Of a stretch of DNA of 64,000 nt, positions 36,695-47,819 are shown in pieces. Positions within the stretch are counted from its first letter, which is position 1; every line of letters begins with the position of its first letter. The notes beneath the pieces are model-generated. The model did not search any database. It was not told where the DNA came from and was given only the letters and a program-made list of their open reading frames with translations. Source of the stretch: Schistocephalus solidus (taxonomy: Eukaryota; Platyhelminthes; Cestoda; Diphyllobothriidea; Diphyllobothriidae); NCBI GenBank assembly GCA_017591395.1, contig WEDG01005498.1, forward strand, positions 33,876 to 97,875, read 5' to 3'. The position numbers and the translations under genes are program-made.

Positions 36695-38885
36695 AAATGA
36701 TCTTAAGTGCATTTACTCAATTTCTAAAGATACTGCCAAAAGTTGCGTTGATAAAATCAGCGCTGATCTACGTATGCTCTCACGTTGGAGCTGTAGCTGG
36801 CAGATGGAAAGTTCTCCATCCAAGAGTACTTTCATATGTTTTGGCCTTGCCAATTTTAATGAACCACAGTTCCGACAGAATTGTTTAAGTGGACTGGGAG
36901 CTCTTTTCGCGCGGATCCCGGATGGGAATGGAGTGATCGAATGTTGGTGAAGATGCCAGTGCCCCATTGCACTCTCGAACGCTTACCTGCGTCCCCACGA
37001 TTACCGTCGCCGCTTATCGTATCGTTATCCTCCGTTCAATGTCAGCATCCACTCATCCCGACCCTGCAGATGCCCACAGCGTTGCACTCCCCACCGGTTA
37101 TCCAACGGACATGACAGAATTCCCCCCACTCCAAAAAAACAAAGCTTCATGTAACGCTCCCTTCCTTATTTTCGATCGTGTCCTTTCATACATTTATATC
37201 CTTCTTACTAGTGGAATCAATTTCCGACATTGCTGTCGTTCCTTCTAATAACTGTTGCGTTTAAGTGCTCGGCATGAAGCTTAGAAACCCTGTTTAATAC
37301 GCGCAAAGTCAAATAATGACTACAGGCGCGTTAAGCACCCGTGTGTGTGTGCCAAACTTGAAGTCCTCGGCCGCCACACAAGCTTCCTGCACACCTAGTA
37401 TTTTTAAAATAGTACACTTTTAGAACGATCAACAAAAAGAAACTTAGGTCTAAGTTACACGACTAAGCTAGCATTATATCCTCATGCAGATCAAATTTCT
37501 GCAAAAGCTGCACAGATATGTGGTTTTATATCAGACAATTTCTTCCTTACGGTAATAAAGTTAAACATGTAACGCGTGATTGTTCTTCCCATCCCAGAAT
37601 ACTGCTGTCCCCTCTTTGATCCGATGAATGCCTCTGACCGCTATAAGATTGAAAATATCCAGAAAGTTTTTACTCGAATACTATTTTCTTTTCCTGGATC
37701 CAGTAACTTTTATACGGATAGATGCCATTTAGCAAACATTACATTTCTCTGGGTTAGGAGAATCAAAGCCGGTCTCTGCTTCCTGTTTCTCGTTATCTCA
37801 AGCCCAAATCTCCCACGAATAAACGCTCTCACTCCGGTTCATCGACCCTATGCCACTCGTAATTCCTCCATGATCATTTTACCACCCCTTAGCTCCAAAA
37901 CTAACCGGTCTCAGTTTTTTGGCCTTGAAATATGCTTTCATCTGCAATAATCTACCACTTGAAATTAGGTTATCATCTACGTTAGCGGTTTTCGAAAACC
38001 AATTACGCAAACATTTACCTTTGGAAAATATAAAGTCCTTATTGTCTGTTTCCTTTCCAAACTCACAACGTTTGGATTTGGAAAGCGTTCTCCTGGTATT
38101 TGAGGCAGTTCCCTAGATATTAAACTAGTTCCTTAATATGTTTTCATTATCCTCTTTAGAGTCAATCTTCACAGTCACTTTTCGCCCCCCTTTTTTTCAA
38201 ATATAATCGCAAACTCTTGATAACATTGATACTTTCCTCTGTTTTGTAACCCTGACATAGTCTCCGGGATCTGTTGATGATCGTGGCGGGTTCTGGTGTT
38301 TTTGCCACCGTGTCGGTGGACTATGCAGTTAGCAAGGTTGCATCGCGTTGATGATCAGGTGACCTCTACTTACCCCTCTTCATTTCGACCCTGTTGTCTA
38401 CGAGGAGTTCCTCCTGTCTCACCTCCTTGATGGTTACAAACAGTAGCTCTGGTTGTTATATGATCTATCACCCGACAAAGAGCGTTCCGAACCCTCATAC
38501 GTTGTCAGCAACATCACACTACTATACCATTGCATCGTACCAATCCTATAAACTCGAGCTATTATTTTCTATCGAAGCAGTTCTTTCTCCTAGTTTCTTT
38601 TTTTAATTGGCAGCTCACCGAACTCCGCTCCCGATTTAACCGTAGGAGTTTTTTCTCTGCTTCTTTCCAAGTTCACCGTGTATTCCAAAGATTGTTAATT
38701 ATTGTTTTAAAAACGACTAATCGTTCTGGATCGGATATGCCTACCATACTACTCATTTCTGCTTTTCATATGGCTGTTCACATAGTGCAGCAATTATCAA
38801 CTTTGTATTTATTTATACCGCAATACTAAGTTTGTAATGATGGAGCCGTCTGGACCTAAAATATAGTATTTATTATTTATTACCG
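36695..38885 (+). mobile_element. CR-C LINE, RT C-terminus to 3' end, with an internal insertion
   Basis: It starts at the catalytic-box border (ATGATCTTAAGTGCATTTAC equals the DDLxCIYSF stretch). It is collinear with 52210-52010 inverted up to about 36851. After a foreign segment (36852-37380) it resumes at AAGCTTCCTG with the thumb and C-terminal domain: IPEYCCPLFDPMNASDRYKI, then INALTPVHRPYATRNSSMII at 37576-37950. The 3' UTR follows and the end is TATTTATTATTTATT at about 38866-38882. It is 5'-truncated and carries frameshifts. Confidence 0.7.
36852..37380. other. Insertion of unknown type inside CR-C
   Basis: About 530 bp interrupts CR-C between TTGGCCTTGCC and AAGCTTCCTG. It is more GC-rich than its surroundings and contains a short (GT)n run near 37343. 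No protein, inverted termini or tail can be identified. It matches no other place in the window by eye. Confidence 0.45.
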
Positions 38886-39775
38886 CACCCATAATAAGCC
38901 CATTAGTAAATCCTGCTAAAGCAATGCAGATCTTTAGCTCAAAGCAAAGTACGAATAAACGCTTGGCCACTCGAAAATCGAAACAAATCTAGCTTCTCCG
39001 CGAAAAATACTCCTTAACTATCGCATACTACTCCCCAAAAACCCCCCCATCCCATGGCCCATTACCTCCACGGCTGTTTTTCCAGTTGTCTCCGAATACG
39101 ACAGATCCTGCTGAACTACCAGCCTCACGTGACCCTCTGTGTCACTTTAATAGGAATACTTTGCAGTATCCTGTCCATGCGTTTCCCGGACAAGATGCAA
39201 TAATGAGCGGTGCTGCTCAGTTTCCCTGTCCGATATTTTCCTCTCCATATCTTACTCCTATTTACCCACATCAGGCGCATTCTACGCTAAAAAATTTTTT
39301 TCAATAACCGGGCGAAAGCACCGGTTTCCTGTGTTCAGGGGCCCATCAACTACTGGACGACTTGGCTGCCCTCACTCAAAATCAACCAGCAAGCACATTT
39401 AAACTATTGGTTCTAAATGCTGGTTCCTTGCTCAATAAAATTTCCTGCTTCAGACGGGTCTTTGTCCACTGTCCAAATATTGTTATAAAAACTGCAATCT
39501 GGGCAACACCTTCCGTAGCCGACTTCAAAATCTATCTTCTATATTATAATTATATTCGAAATTATCGTCACAACAGTCGAAGTGGAGGAAGCTGTATCCA
39601 TGTTAAGCAAGCGCTGTCATTTCAGCCCTAAGACAACCCGCAATTCACCGCGGTTAAAGAGAGCTGTTGGCTTCGAATTACCTTAAAAAGTTATAACTTT
39701 TTACTAGTTGGCTGTGTTTATAATAGGTTTATTGCTATAGCACCTCTTGGGCGCCGTAAATCTCCTAAGGACACA
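38886..39775 (+). mobile_element. CR-B/CR-C-type LINE endonuclease fragment
   Basis: 39362-39631 encodes FKLLVLNAGSLLNKISCFRR, VFVHCPNIVIKTAIWATPSV (TETWATP decayed to KTAIWATP) and RSGGSCIHVKQAL. After a stop comes QFTAVKESCWLRITLKSYNF and LLVGCVYN. These align with the endonuclease of CR-B copies 3 and 4. The upstream frame 39086-39307 may be a 5' or linker part. The copy ends at about 39775 before the GDFN block. The next recognisable piece is a CR-C 3' end at 40376. Confidence 0.6.
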
Positions 39776-40375
39776 GGAAAAATACCTTAAACACCTCCTT
39801 CTTTCTGCTGCCACTTTAGTTTTGTTTTCATTTTGGGCTTGGTTAACATTGTGTGAAACGAGTTTGTTTTAAGTCAAAAATGTCTTCAACGGCATCTTAA
39901 TAGCAACATATGAAAAAAATAACTTTACAGTACTAAAATTAATGTTTCCTGTAAAGAATTTCGTGTCAAGTATAGTCTGTCAGTTATGAAATTTCGAGTG
40001 CTCATTCGACAGGGGTAGAGTCAATCGCGGGCTACTCGATTATCCATTGCATTCAAGCAGATGCAAGTGCCTCCAAGCGCATCGTTATGGTGTGTGGTTC
40101 AGCAATTAGTAAGGCTTCGTTGAACTGATCTCTAAAAAAGTTAGAAACGGTTTATGGGCATGGACCGTTCAACTGCAAGTAAATTTTAATGCTACCAGCC
40201 AGTCATTATATTGTGCTTGATAATAAAAGATTGGTTATTGACTGATCTCGATCAGAAAATAATTTATAGACGATTAATATCTGCAAAATAATTGAGGATA
40301 TATACCCTTACAATGTTAGTAATTTTGCTCCAGTACTCGCTTCTGTCGGGATACTTGTTGCAATAATTTTGGTGT
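39776..40375. other. Unassigned DNA between LINE pieces
   Basis: No open frame or shared repeat is recognised in about 600 bp. It may be diverged LINE sequence or an insertion. Confidence 0.3.
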
Positions 40376-40690
40376 CTAACAACTCCAAATTTTTCTTTTT
40401 AAATTGGCAGCTCGCTGAACTCCACCTCAGATTTAACCATAGGATTTTTTCACTGCTTTTTTACTAGTTCAACGTATATTCCAAAGATTGCTGACTATTG
40501 TTGTAAAAATAGTAATCTTTCTTTATAGGATATGCCTACCACACTACTCATTTCTGCTGTTCATATGGTTGTTCGTATAGTGAAGTAATAAGTAACTTTG
40601 TATTGATTTATACCGCGATACTAAGTTTGTAATGATAAGACCCTCGGGGCCTAAAATACACAATTTATTTTGTTATTATTCTGTCCGACG
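40376..40690 (+). mobile_element. CR-C LINE 3' end
   Basis: AACTCCAAATTTTTCTTTTT, ATTGGCAGCTCGCTGAACTC and GATATGCCTACCACACTACT match 38600-38880 and the inverted ends at 12751-13080 and 50492-50780. The tail is TTTATTTTGTTATTATT. It contains non-coding 3' sequence only. Confidence 0.75.
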
Positions 40691-41140
40691 AAGACCTATT
40701 TTTGCAGGATGAGTTGTACGCTTGAGCGATCAGATTATAAAGAGGTTCAAGGTGAGCCAAAGCAATTTTAGAAGTAGTGGTATCTGGAGAAGCCTGTGAC
40801 GTCTCGAAATCTCGAGATATATCTCCTCTTTTTACTCTATTACTTAAGGATGAATGAGAGGCTGCAAACTTACGTCTTTTGCAAGTCACTTCCGGGACAT
40901 CGTAAAAAACAAGACAGAATTTTGGTTTAATTAATCGAGAAAGTGACAAGCTAGGTACGCATTTAAACTGCAATTGCGCAAAGTGAAATAATTAATCCAA
41001 CTGCTTATTTGGGCCAGCACAAATAATATGGGACAGCAAAAAGGACTTTTTAAACATAGAATTAATAAAAAGTTCACTGATATGGCCAAGAAATATGGAA
41101 AAATCAACGCTCCAAATATCTTTAAAAATTGTTCCACGCT
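40691..41140. other. Unassigned AT-rich DNA
   Basis: No gene or repeat recognised. Minus-strand frames here are hydrophobic because of AT richness. Confidence 0.3.
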
Positions 41141-41985
41141 AAGAAATATATGTGCCAGTAACTATTAAGGATATGGGTATATCATATTCCAACGGTCTTA
41201 ATCGTTCAGAGTATTGCGCCCTGATTGCTTCCATAGCACGCAGAACTACCGGGTTTATCCTCCAAATTTTAAAACTCTCGATATTAGACTTCGCCCATAT
41301 AAAATGTAGGGTAAGCACAGTTTGGCACTGCTTTTTTTTAGCCTTTTGCGCGCTAGTGAACGGAAGAAAATAGATTTGGTCAATTATTTTCTTACTCAAA
41401 GAGTTTTTTCATCGAAGCACCGTTATTTGACCTAGCGAAAATGCTGTTGGCTTATAAACCTTGATCCCTTGTGGTTTTGCCAATTACAGAAGGGACTCTT
41501 TTTCTTGTTAAGCTTTTAACCATTCTTCCACTAGCACGTGCAGTATGGTATCGTCAGTTCTTTTCGGTAAACGCCATAGCAATATGGAATAAACTATCTC
41601 AGAATATAAAAAATGCATAGTTATCATTTGTTTAAGAGAACTATCACTTATTTTCTGCCTTCAGAACAGCTTCCAGAAATCCTGGGTGTTAACACGGTCG
41701 AATCTATCTTCTGGCTTGACAGAGTGCGCGGCATCTGAGCCCAATCCTAGATCTTACATTGAGGGCGATTGCGCTGTCACTGCTGCCCACAACCGGTGAA
41801 TTCTTCAGTAGACAGTGAGTGACCATCTACGAATGCAACCTTGTTTGATGCAGAAACACTGTAAACACACTGCCCTTGTACTAGCCCGTTCCTCAAGGAG
41901 TTTATTTTTCACTGCTAGTCTAATCCTGACTGCATATTTTTTCTGATATTGCCGGTAAACTGGCATTAAATACAATTATTTAATC
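41141..41985 (+). mobile_element. CR-B LINE copy 5, 3' end
   Basis: It starts within the RT thumb (ISYSNGLNRSEYCALIASIA, 41176 onward) and runs to the 3' end ACTGGCATTAAATACAATTA. It is collinear with 59420-60400. It has many stops. The 5' end is truncated and the 3' tail is decayed. It lies against a Ty3/gypsy-like fragment. Confidence 0.75.
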
Positions 41986-41989
41986 CAGC

Positions 41990-42840
41990 ATCACAAAATT
42001 TGCTCTACAGTCGGTAGAGTAGAATGATCGTTTTCTAACACTTCATTCAACCCGGTGTAGTAGTCAACGCAAACCTTATTTCCCCGTTAGGTTTTGTCAC
42101 CTTCACTATCGGGGAAGCCCACGCTGAATAGTTTGTTTGGCAGATTATGTTATTCTGCTGCAAGTGCTCCAGTTCTTCATTGACCACTGCTTGTACTAAA
42201 AATGGGACGCGTCGACTCTGCCTGAATACGGACTTCTTCCCTGGCCTCACCCTCAAACTTACTGTAGATTTTGTGCACGTTTCGACTGAAATTTCCATCC
42301 GTTTGGCAAAATGTTCTTTCATGTCCTTTTCCCTAATGTTTACAGCACAGCATATCTCCTGAAACGGCCGACTCCATAGACCCCACTGTCTGATTACCTT
42401 GTAGCCAAGCAGATTGCTTTCTGCCTTCAAGACGTAAATTTCTAAGACACAGGCTTTTTCCTCAAAAACCTTAGTGGTCTGCAAAATGCCTTCAAACTGC
42501 ATTTCAGTATTATTTGAAACCCAGGCACATATAGCTGTTCATTTCAGTTCAGATGTTCCAAGAGCCTCCCACATCCCTATGCTGATTATCTTGAGATCTG
42601 AAGCCGTTTCAACCTGTAGCGTAGCGGGTTCTCCACAAATACTGACCATCAGGTATTTTATAGCTTCACAGCTAAGCACATGTGAATTGTGCTGAGCAAT
42701 TGCGTAACATCACCTTCCTGTGCTCGACTTTTTTGCGTGACATTGTATCAATTTGTGACCAACCGGCGAAAACTTGTAAAACCTTCTCTTGCGATATGTA
42801 CAATCTAACACAAAATGCAATCAGCCACACTGCCAGTAAG
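41990..42840 (-). mobile_element. Ty3/gypsy-like LTR retrotransposon fragment (protease to RT start)
   Basis: On the minus strand, EPATLQVETASDLKIISIG (about 42640-42580) looks like a retropepsin active site with ETAS in place of DTGS. MQFEGILQTTKVFEEKACVL, NLLGYKVIRQWGLW and FRQSRRVPFLVQAVVNEELE follow. HLQQNNIICQTNYSAWASPI and VKVTKPNGEIR (42502-42050) are the protease-RT linker and first RT block. The next block, VCVDYYTGLNEVLENDH, then LPTVEQIL, is in a shifted frame (42070-41990). No LTR, integrase or RNase H is present. This is a short, dead internal fragment. Confidence 0.7.
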
Positions 42841-42954
42841 CTACCCTTGATTTCCTTGCAGAACTCGTGATCGACCTCGATTCGATCGCTTTCGTTTCAA
42901 AAACAAGCCTTTGTTGGCTGTTAACGTCACCAATCGACCAATCGATATACTAGA

Positions 42955-43915
42955 AAAATAGGCAGTGAAAAAAACGCCTACCATAAAAATGGAGGCAGAG
43001 TTCAATAGGCCTTCATTTTCAAATAGAAGGTAGGAGAATAAACTGCTTAGGAGGAATATGATCAGATGGTAGAGTAGGGTAATACTGCAGTAGCATTTCC
43101 GAATGAGATAATAAAATGTCGAGGTGATGCGTTTTTGATCACTGAGGCGTATAAAACAAAATCTCACGAAAATACCTCAATGAGCTTAAGTGGTCAGCAT
43201 CTTTGGATCCAGAATGGAATTCTGATGATGGGTGGTACCCAAAAAAACGGTAGCATTTTAGACTGTGGACCACCGAATGTGTACGTCCGAATGACTTTAT
43301 CGTTTGGATGACTGGTGATATGAGGAGACATCATAGTTCATGGGCGACTAGAGGTAGCGAAAATATATTTTCAAGAGTGGCACTTAAATTCCCAATGGTA
43401 CTTTCTCCGAGTCATGGGGAAAGCTACTGGCGAAATATGAGGAAAATAAAAGGTTAATAGAATCAGTGTTAAAATAAATGTGCAGTCTTCGCTTGAATGC
43501 AGATAGACTAGTTAACGATTTTATTTCAAGTGGCAAGTTATTTCAAAGAAATTTATACTTAAAAGCAAAGAATAGAGAGCATTTGCCCGTGGAGGATGCA
43601 GGGGGAGGTTTAATTAGTGCAGAATTTCTTAGGTTATAAGGAGGACTAACGGGGGTAATGACAGAAAGCTTGGGGAGAGTTAAGCTATTATTTAGTCGGA
43701 AAAGGAGACAAAGACCTGCTTTCAGTCTACTGACCCAAATAAATTTTAGCTTCGTTAGCTGGCATCTTGTTGAGTAGGAAGTAGTTAAAAGAGTCCGAAG
43801 CAGGGCTTTCATCCTCTTTTTCTCGAAATTTGAACCTACCTCTTCAAATAGAAGTTCATATTTGCGGTACCGCATGTTGAAACTGATGTTGCCGTTAGGA
43901 TCGTTAGTCACTTTA
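42955..43915 (-). mobile_element. CR-D LINE, RT C-terminus and 3' region
   Basis: The minus frame 43911-43543 (122 codons) contains CQLTKLKFIWVSRLKAGLCL, LFRLNNSLTLPKLSVITPV and YNLRNSALIKPPPASSTGK. It is the least damaged CR-D C-terminal domain here. The non-coding part 43540-42955 matches 26890-26310. The final 3' tail is missing: it stops at the CCTACCATAAAAATGGAGGC stretch, and the join with the gypsy fragment is at about 42950. Confidence 0.7.
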
Positions 43916-44058
43916 AGTCATTTATTACCACTTTATTTAGGGAAGTAGGCTTCTGCTCTTAAGCTTCCTATTCACATGCAAAAAAATCAATAGCATAAAC
44001 TTTTACAGTAATAAATCTCACAAATGAAAATAAAGGGGAATCGATACGTGTTGGCCAG

Positions 44059-44800
44059 TCAAAAGCTGCTGCCACTGACACAATCTTCATTATATGTACA
44101 ATAGTTTCTCAGCCAATGAGTATCTAGCTTACATTTAAATGTTTCAACAGTGTCTGAAAGGATCACCTCGTCAGGGAGTACTTTCCATGCTTCAACGACC
44201 TTCGGAGAAAAGGTGTTCCGACGGACATCCGTGTGGACCATCTTCCTTTGCAGATTAAAGGGATGACCCCGCATATGTTCCGTCCCAGCCAATTCAAAGA
44301 AGTCAGCGAATTCTAGGGCACACTCGCGGCCTCTGACAATCCAGTAGGTTTTGAGAGGAAAAAATCAAGTTCAGCTAGTCTGGCTTCGTAAGGCAGATGA
44401 CTAAGATTATTGACCATCTTAATAACCCTCGCCTGCACTCGTTACAGTTGTAGATAATCCTTCGTAAACCACGGACGACAGGCCTGGACGGCATATTGAA
44501 AAGTGAGCTCGAACAAATGCCCGTAGGTTTTTCGGAAGAGTTCTTTATCAATCTGAACAAATCCACGTCTGAGCGCAAATAAAACCTGTGTCGCTCGTTA
44601 AACCGCCTTTAAACACTGTAAAGATGGTTTGATTGAGGAGTCTATTAGAACACCAAGGTCCTTTTTTTCCTCGATAATAGAAAAAGGGTTTTCCATCGAG
44701 AAGGTATTGATAGAAATCATCCTTTTCACCGGTCTCTCTGGTATGGAGTCTAAGAACGACACAATTCTCAACGTTAAATATTTAAAAGCCAACGAGCAGA
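44059..44800 (-). pseudogene. CR-G RT thumb and C-terminal domain
   Basis: IPERPVKRMISINTF and IEEKKDLGVLIDSSIKPSLQ (44792-44598) form the block after the YADD box. FNMPSRPVVRGLRRIIYNCN is at about 44510. RGHPFNLQRKMVHTDVRRNT, FSPKVVEAWKVLPDEVIL and VETFKCKLDTHW (44292-44059) are the conserved CR1-type C-terminal tail. At least two frameshifts separate the pieces. Confidence 0.65.
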
Positions 44801-44869
44801 CCAGTTGCTAAGACGGTAGAGACTCTCGTGAAGTGCGTGCCTATCGGAATCAGCTCTGATGACCCTCCA

Positions 44870-45725
44870 CGATTAAACATCGTCCGCAAACATGACGGTG
44901 CTGCAACGCAGGTTGTCAACACAGTCGTTGATGTACACTGCGAAGGGTAACGGCACTAAGACGGAGCCTTGAAGGACACCACTTAGAACTGGTGTAGGTT
45001 TTGACTTCGAGGTATCGATGCACACAGTTTGCAATCTTCCTGTAAGACAATTTGCGATCCATGTCAGCAGTATTGCTCGTATGCCAATTTCAGTTAATTT
45101 ATAGATGAGACGTTTGCGTGGGACACTGTCAGACGCCTTCTTGAAATCAGTGTAGATGACGTTAACCCTACCATCTTCGTCCAGTGCGCGAGTCTTCTGC
45201 TCTCTCGAGAGCAATTAACTGGAAAGACAGGAGCAATTCTGTCTGAAGCCCTTCTGCAGCTCTGAGAGTAATCGGTTTTCCTCAAGGAACTTCATGGTCG
45301 CCTTCTTAATTTTTGATTCCTTTATTTACAGCAAATGGAGGTTAGGCTGACAGGCTGATAATTGTGGACATAAGATCGAGCCCTACTCTTGTGTATGTGG
45401 TATACATTTGCTGCCTTACATTCGAATGGCAGTTAGCCTGATTTAAATGATGAATTGAATGTATGCGCTAGTAGTTTGGTGAGTTAGTTGATCAGTTATT
45501 TCAAGAACTTTGTCGTAAGTAATCCAGACCAGATGACTTGGCTTCTCTGAGATTTTGCAGTTCTCGATCCTCAAGAGGTTCCAGTAAGAGTATATAAGCA
45601 TGCACTGGACCGGCCTTTATAACAGCATTGTTGACGTGGTCAAGCTGAAGTTAAGGTTCTCTAGTGAATACCGAGGCAAAAGACCGACCATAGTGCTCGG
45701 CTTTCTCGCCATTTTTAACAACTTC
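44870..45725 (-). pseudogene. CR-G reverse transcriptase palm
   Basis: The minus frame 45214-44873 gives VNVIYTDFKKASDSVPRKRL (motif A, with the catalytic Asp kept). GIRAILLTWIANCLTGRLQT follows, then LSGVLQGSVLVPLPFAVYIN (motif B) and STVMFADDV (motif C, FADD). All catalytic Asp codons survive in this stretch. Upstream, 45285-45094 and further fragments to 45725 hold the RT fingers in several frames with stops. Confidence 0.7.
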
Positions 45726-46218
45726 AACAATATTCCCATGCATAAGTACTGCGACTGGGTTCTTGTTTTTTTAATCGACTGTTGATATAATGGAATAAAA
45801 TTTTAGGCATATTTTCCACCTGCTGGATAGTTCTTGATTCCTTGTTCTTCCTTGCCTGACGGATCCTTTTTTTGACAGCATTTCGTTGTTGACAAAATTC
45901 ATCGAGATGTTCTGCTGACCCTATTTCCCTGAATACCTTCCATTTGTTATTTTTCTTCTTTAACTGCATGGTTAGTTCTCTTGCAAACCAGGCAGGGCGA
46001 ATAGTCTTATTTTGCACCTTCCCTTGACAAAAGCGTTCAATCAGAGCAAGTAAAATTGTTTTAAACGATCGCCAGTCATCCTGCGGATTCCCTTTGAGCA
46101 AATACTCCCATTTCCCGGACGTCAGTTCTTTCTTCGTCGCGATAAAATAGGCCTTCCATATATTTCGCTTGTCTTCCATTCTCTTCTGGCGCTGAGAATA
46201 AAGAGAATTATCCCACAA
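45724..46218 (-). pseudogene. CR-G endonuclease-RT linker
   Basis: This 164-codon frame is lysine/arginine rich (KRNIWKAYFIATKKELTSGK; MQLKKKNNKWKVFREIGSAE; NAVKKRIRQARKNKESRTIQ). It aligns with the linker of the plus-strand CR-G copy (RRNVWRGNFHQM to LVYSYLRR). Basic linkers of this kind join endonuclease and RT in CR1-like polyproteins. The end diverges (SRSTYAWEYC) through a frameshift. Confidence 0.65.
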
Positions 46219-46239
46219 CAGCGTTATATGGTCACTCTT

Positions 46240-47000
46240 AATTAGGGGTGCAATAAAATACAGTTTTGCAATAAAAGAGAAGTCCTTCGTAAATACTAGG
46301 TCCAGGAAATTGGCTTTCTGGCTCTCTCTTTATCTTGTTTTTATGTTAACCTTCTCTACCAGAGGTTGATTGAGAGTGAGATCCATTAGCTTGATACCGA
46401 AGGAAGTTGGCACACCGTCAACTTTCAGATTTACCCAGTCTACTGTAGCTGCATAGAAATCGCCAGCAATAAGAACCTCCTGCTAACTTGCTACTACCTT
46501 GACCAAATGAAGAAGTGACTCACCAGCTGCACTTGAATGTTTGATTGTCTGTAGTTTGTCAAGAATTGTAGGTTTTGTGAACAATCATTTTAAATATTTA
46601 TCTAGAGAAATTCATATTGAAAGGAAGAAGGCGTGCGCCCGTTTGACTGCCAAGATTCGTGTCCTAACTTATACGGCCACTTCACCTCCCTGTCTATTTT
46701 CTCGGTCTCTTCGAAAGTTCTGGTATCAATCTATCGAATCCTCACTATCAACAATTTCGGCTTTGAGCCAGGTTTCCATAATGGCAACTACATCGATGGT
46801 TCGGTCTAAGACTAGTGCCTTGAGTTCGTCTATTTTCTAAAGGAGACTCTAAGCATTGGTAGCCAAACATCTCAATTTAGACTGGGGTACTACTCCATAT
46901 AGACTTCTGCTTATTTCGCGTGATTGAATACTAGAGTCTGTCAGTGCTTTCCGAGACGAACTGGTGTCCATCCCGCCAACGCTGAGTTCTGATGAGTGGT
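46240..47000 (-). pseudogene. CR-G endonuclease, heavily decayed
   Basis: This interval lies where the endonuclease must be, between ORF1 and the linker. Reverse-strand pieces preserve recognisable blocks, for example the region opposite 46735-46850 (AETWLKAEIVDS-like) and the region opposite 46260-46310 (end of the endonuclease). No frame longer than about 60 codons remains. The call rests mainly on position. Confidence 0.5.
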
Positions 47001-47059
47001 CGTCCACCGAGTTCTGGAGCGCTTTACGTTTTTATACTAACCCTGTACAGTTGGGTACT

Positions 47060-47700
47060 TCGTATTTAGTTGCCTCCATCTCGGTGAGGACCCACCTTGA
47101 TGATGTTCGGGGTCTGCCACAAGAAAGACCTCTTCATCACTCTTATTTCCCCGCCCTTTATTAGGACATTTTTCCCGTGTTCGGTTCTCCTCTTCAGTTC
47201 TGTTCTCAACATCCTCATTTTTGGCCTTTCCATGGGTTCGTAATCCGGCTGAATAAACACATCCCGTTATGAGCTACGGAGAGCTTTTCTCCGTTCTAGA
47301 AGGCGTGAAGCCTGAACATCAATTTCAAGAATGATTTTAAAAGGCCTTGGTGATGATAGTTTATTTGAAACATCCGCTTTCCCTAAAAATGCTTTGCACA
47401 CATTAACGCATATGCCATCTTTAAGAATCGAATATGAGTATTCTCGGAAAAGACTATGTTCATGTTCTACCCTTTCTGTTGCAATCAGAGCAATGGACTC
47501 GGGAGCCCCTTTAATAATGAGATTACGTTTTCGGTCAAAATGTCTGTTTGGTAACTTTGAGTTCTGATTTGTGGATAGAGCATCAGTATCAGGAAGAAAT
47601 CTACTCTGTTCGATGATGTTATTTGCGTCAGTACAAACAACGATTCCTAAAGTTAATGGCAAACCCGTTTTGAGAACTTTGCTAATTTGTTTTGTCCTTG
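47060..47700 (-). pseudogene. CR-G ORF1, nucleic-acid-binding protein remnant
   Basis: Minus frame 47662-47267 has RKRNLIIKGAPESIALIATE, RVEHEHSLFREYSYSILKDG, and RPFKIILEIDVQASRLLERR. Frame 47260-47066 continues with FIQPDYEPMERPKMRMLRTE and VLIKGGEIRVMKRSFLW. This is the standard C-terminal ORF1 domain of CR1/Jockey-like LINEs (..VIKGvPES.., ..RPlkIile.., ..QPdy..kER.kmR.L..). A frameshift lies at about 47265. Confidence 0.7.
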
Positions 47701-47819
47701 CTTCTATATTACCAACAGACGATTACGCTTAAGCATCTATCGGTAAGAACGAGCTTTTTTCGGAGTTCGAAACCATTTTTTGTGAAAGCATCTTGTCCCT
47801 TTTCGACTTCGAAATTCTT

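Larger units (their letters stand above)
43916..47819 (-). mobile_element. CR-G LINE, nearly complete, decayed
   Basis: The minus-strand order is ORF1 (about 47700-47060), endonuclease (about 47000-46240), linker (46218-45724), RT (about 45700-44870), thumb and C-terminus (44800-44059), and a short 3' UTR to about 43980. It is the only copy in the window with all CR-G parts. It lies tail-first against CR-D and head-first against the 3' tail of CR-B copy 3 at 47820. Domain entries follow. Confidence 0.7.

Noticed and set aside
36713..36967. An 84-codon minus-strand gene
   Set aside because: It is antisense to the CR-C RT segment, and its apparent LARPKHMKVLL text is the complement of the element.
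42841..43167. A hydrophobic 108-codon minus-strand protein
   Set aside because: It spans the CR-D 3' non-coding region. Hydrophobicity comes from AT-rich repeat sequence.
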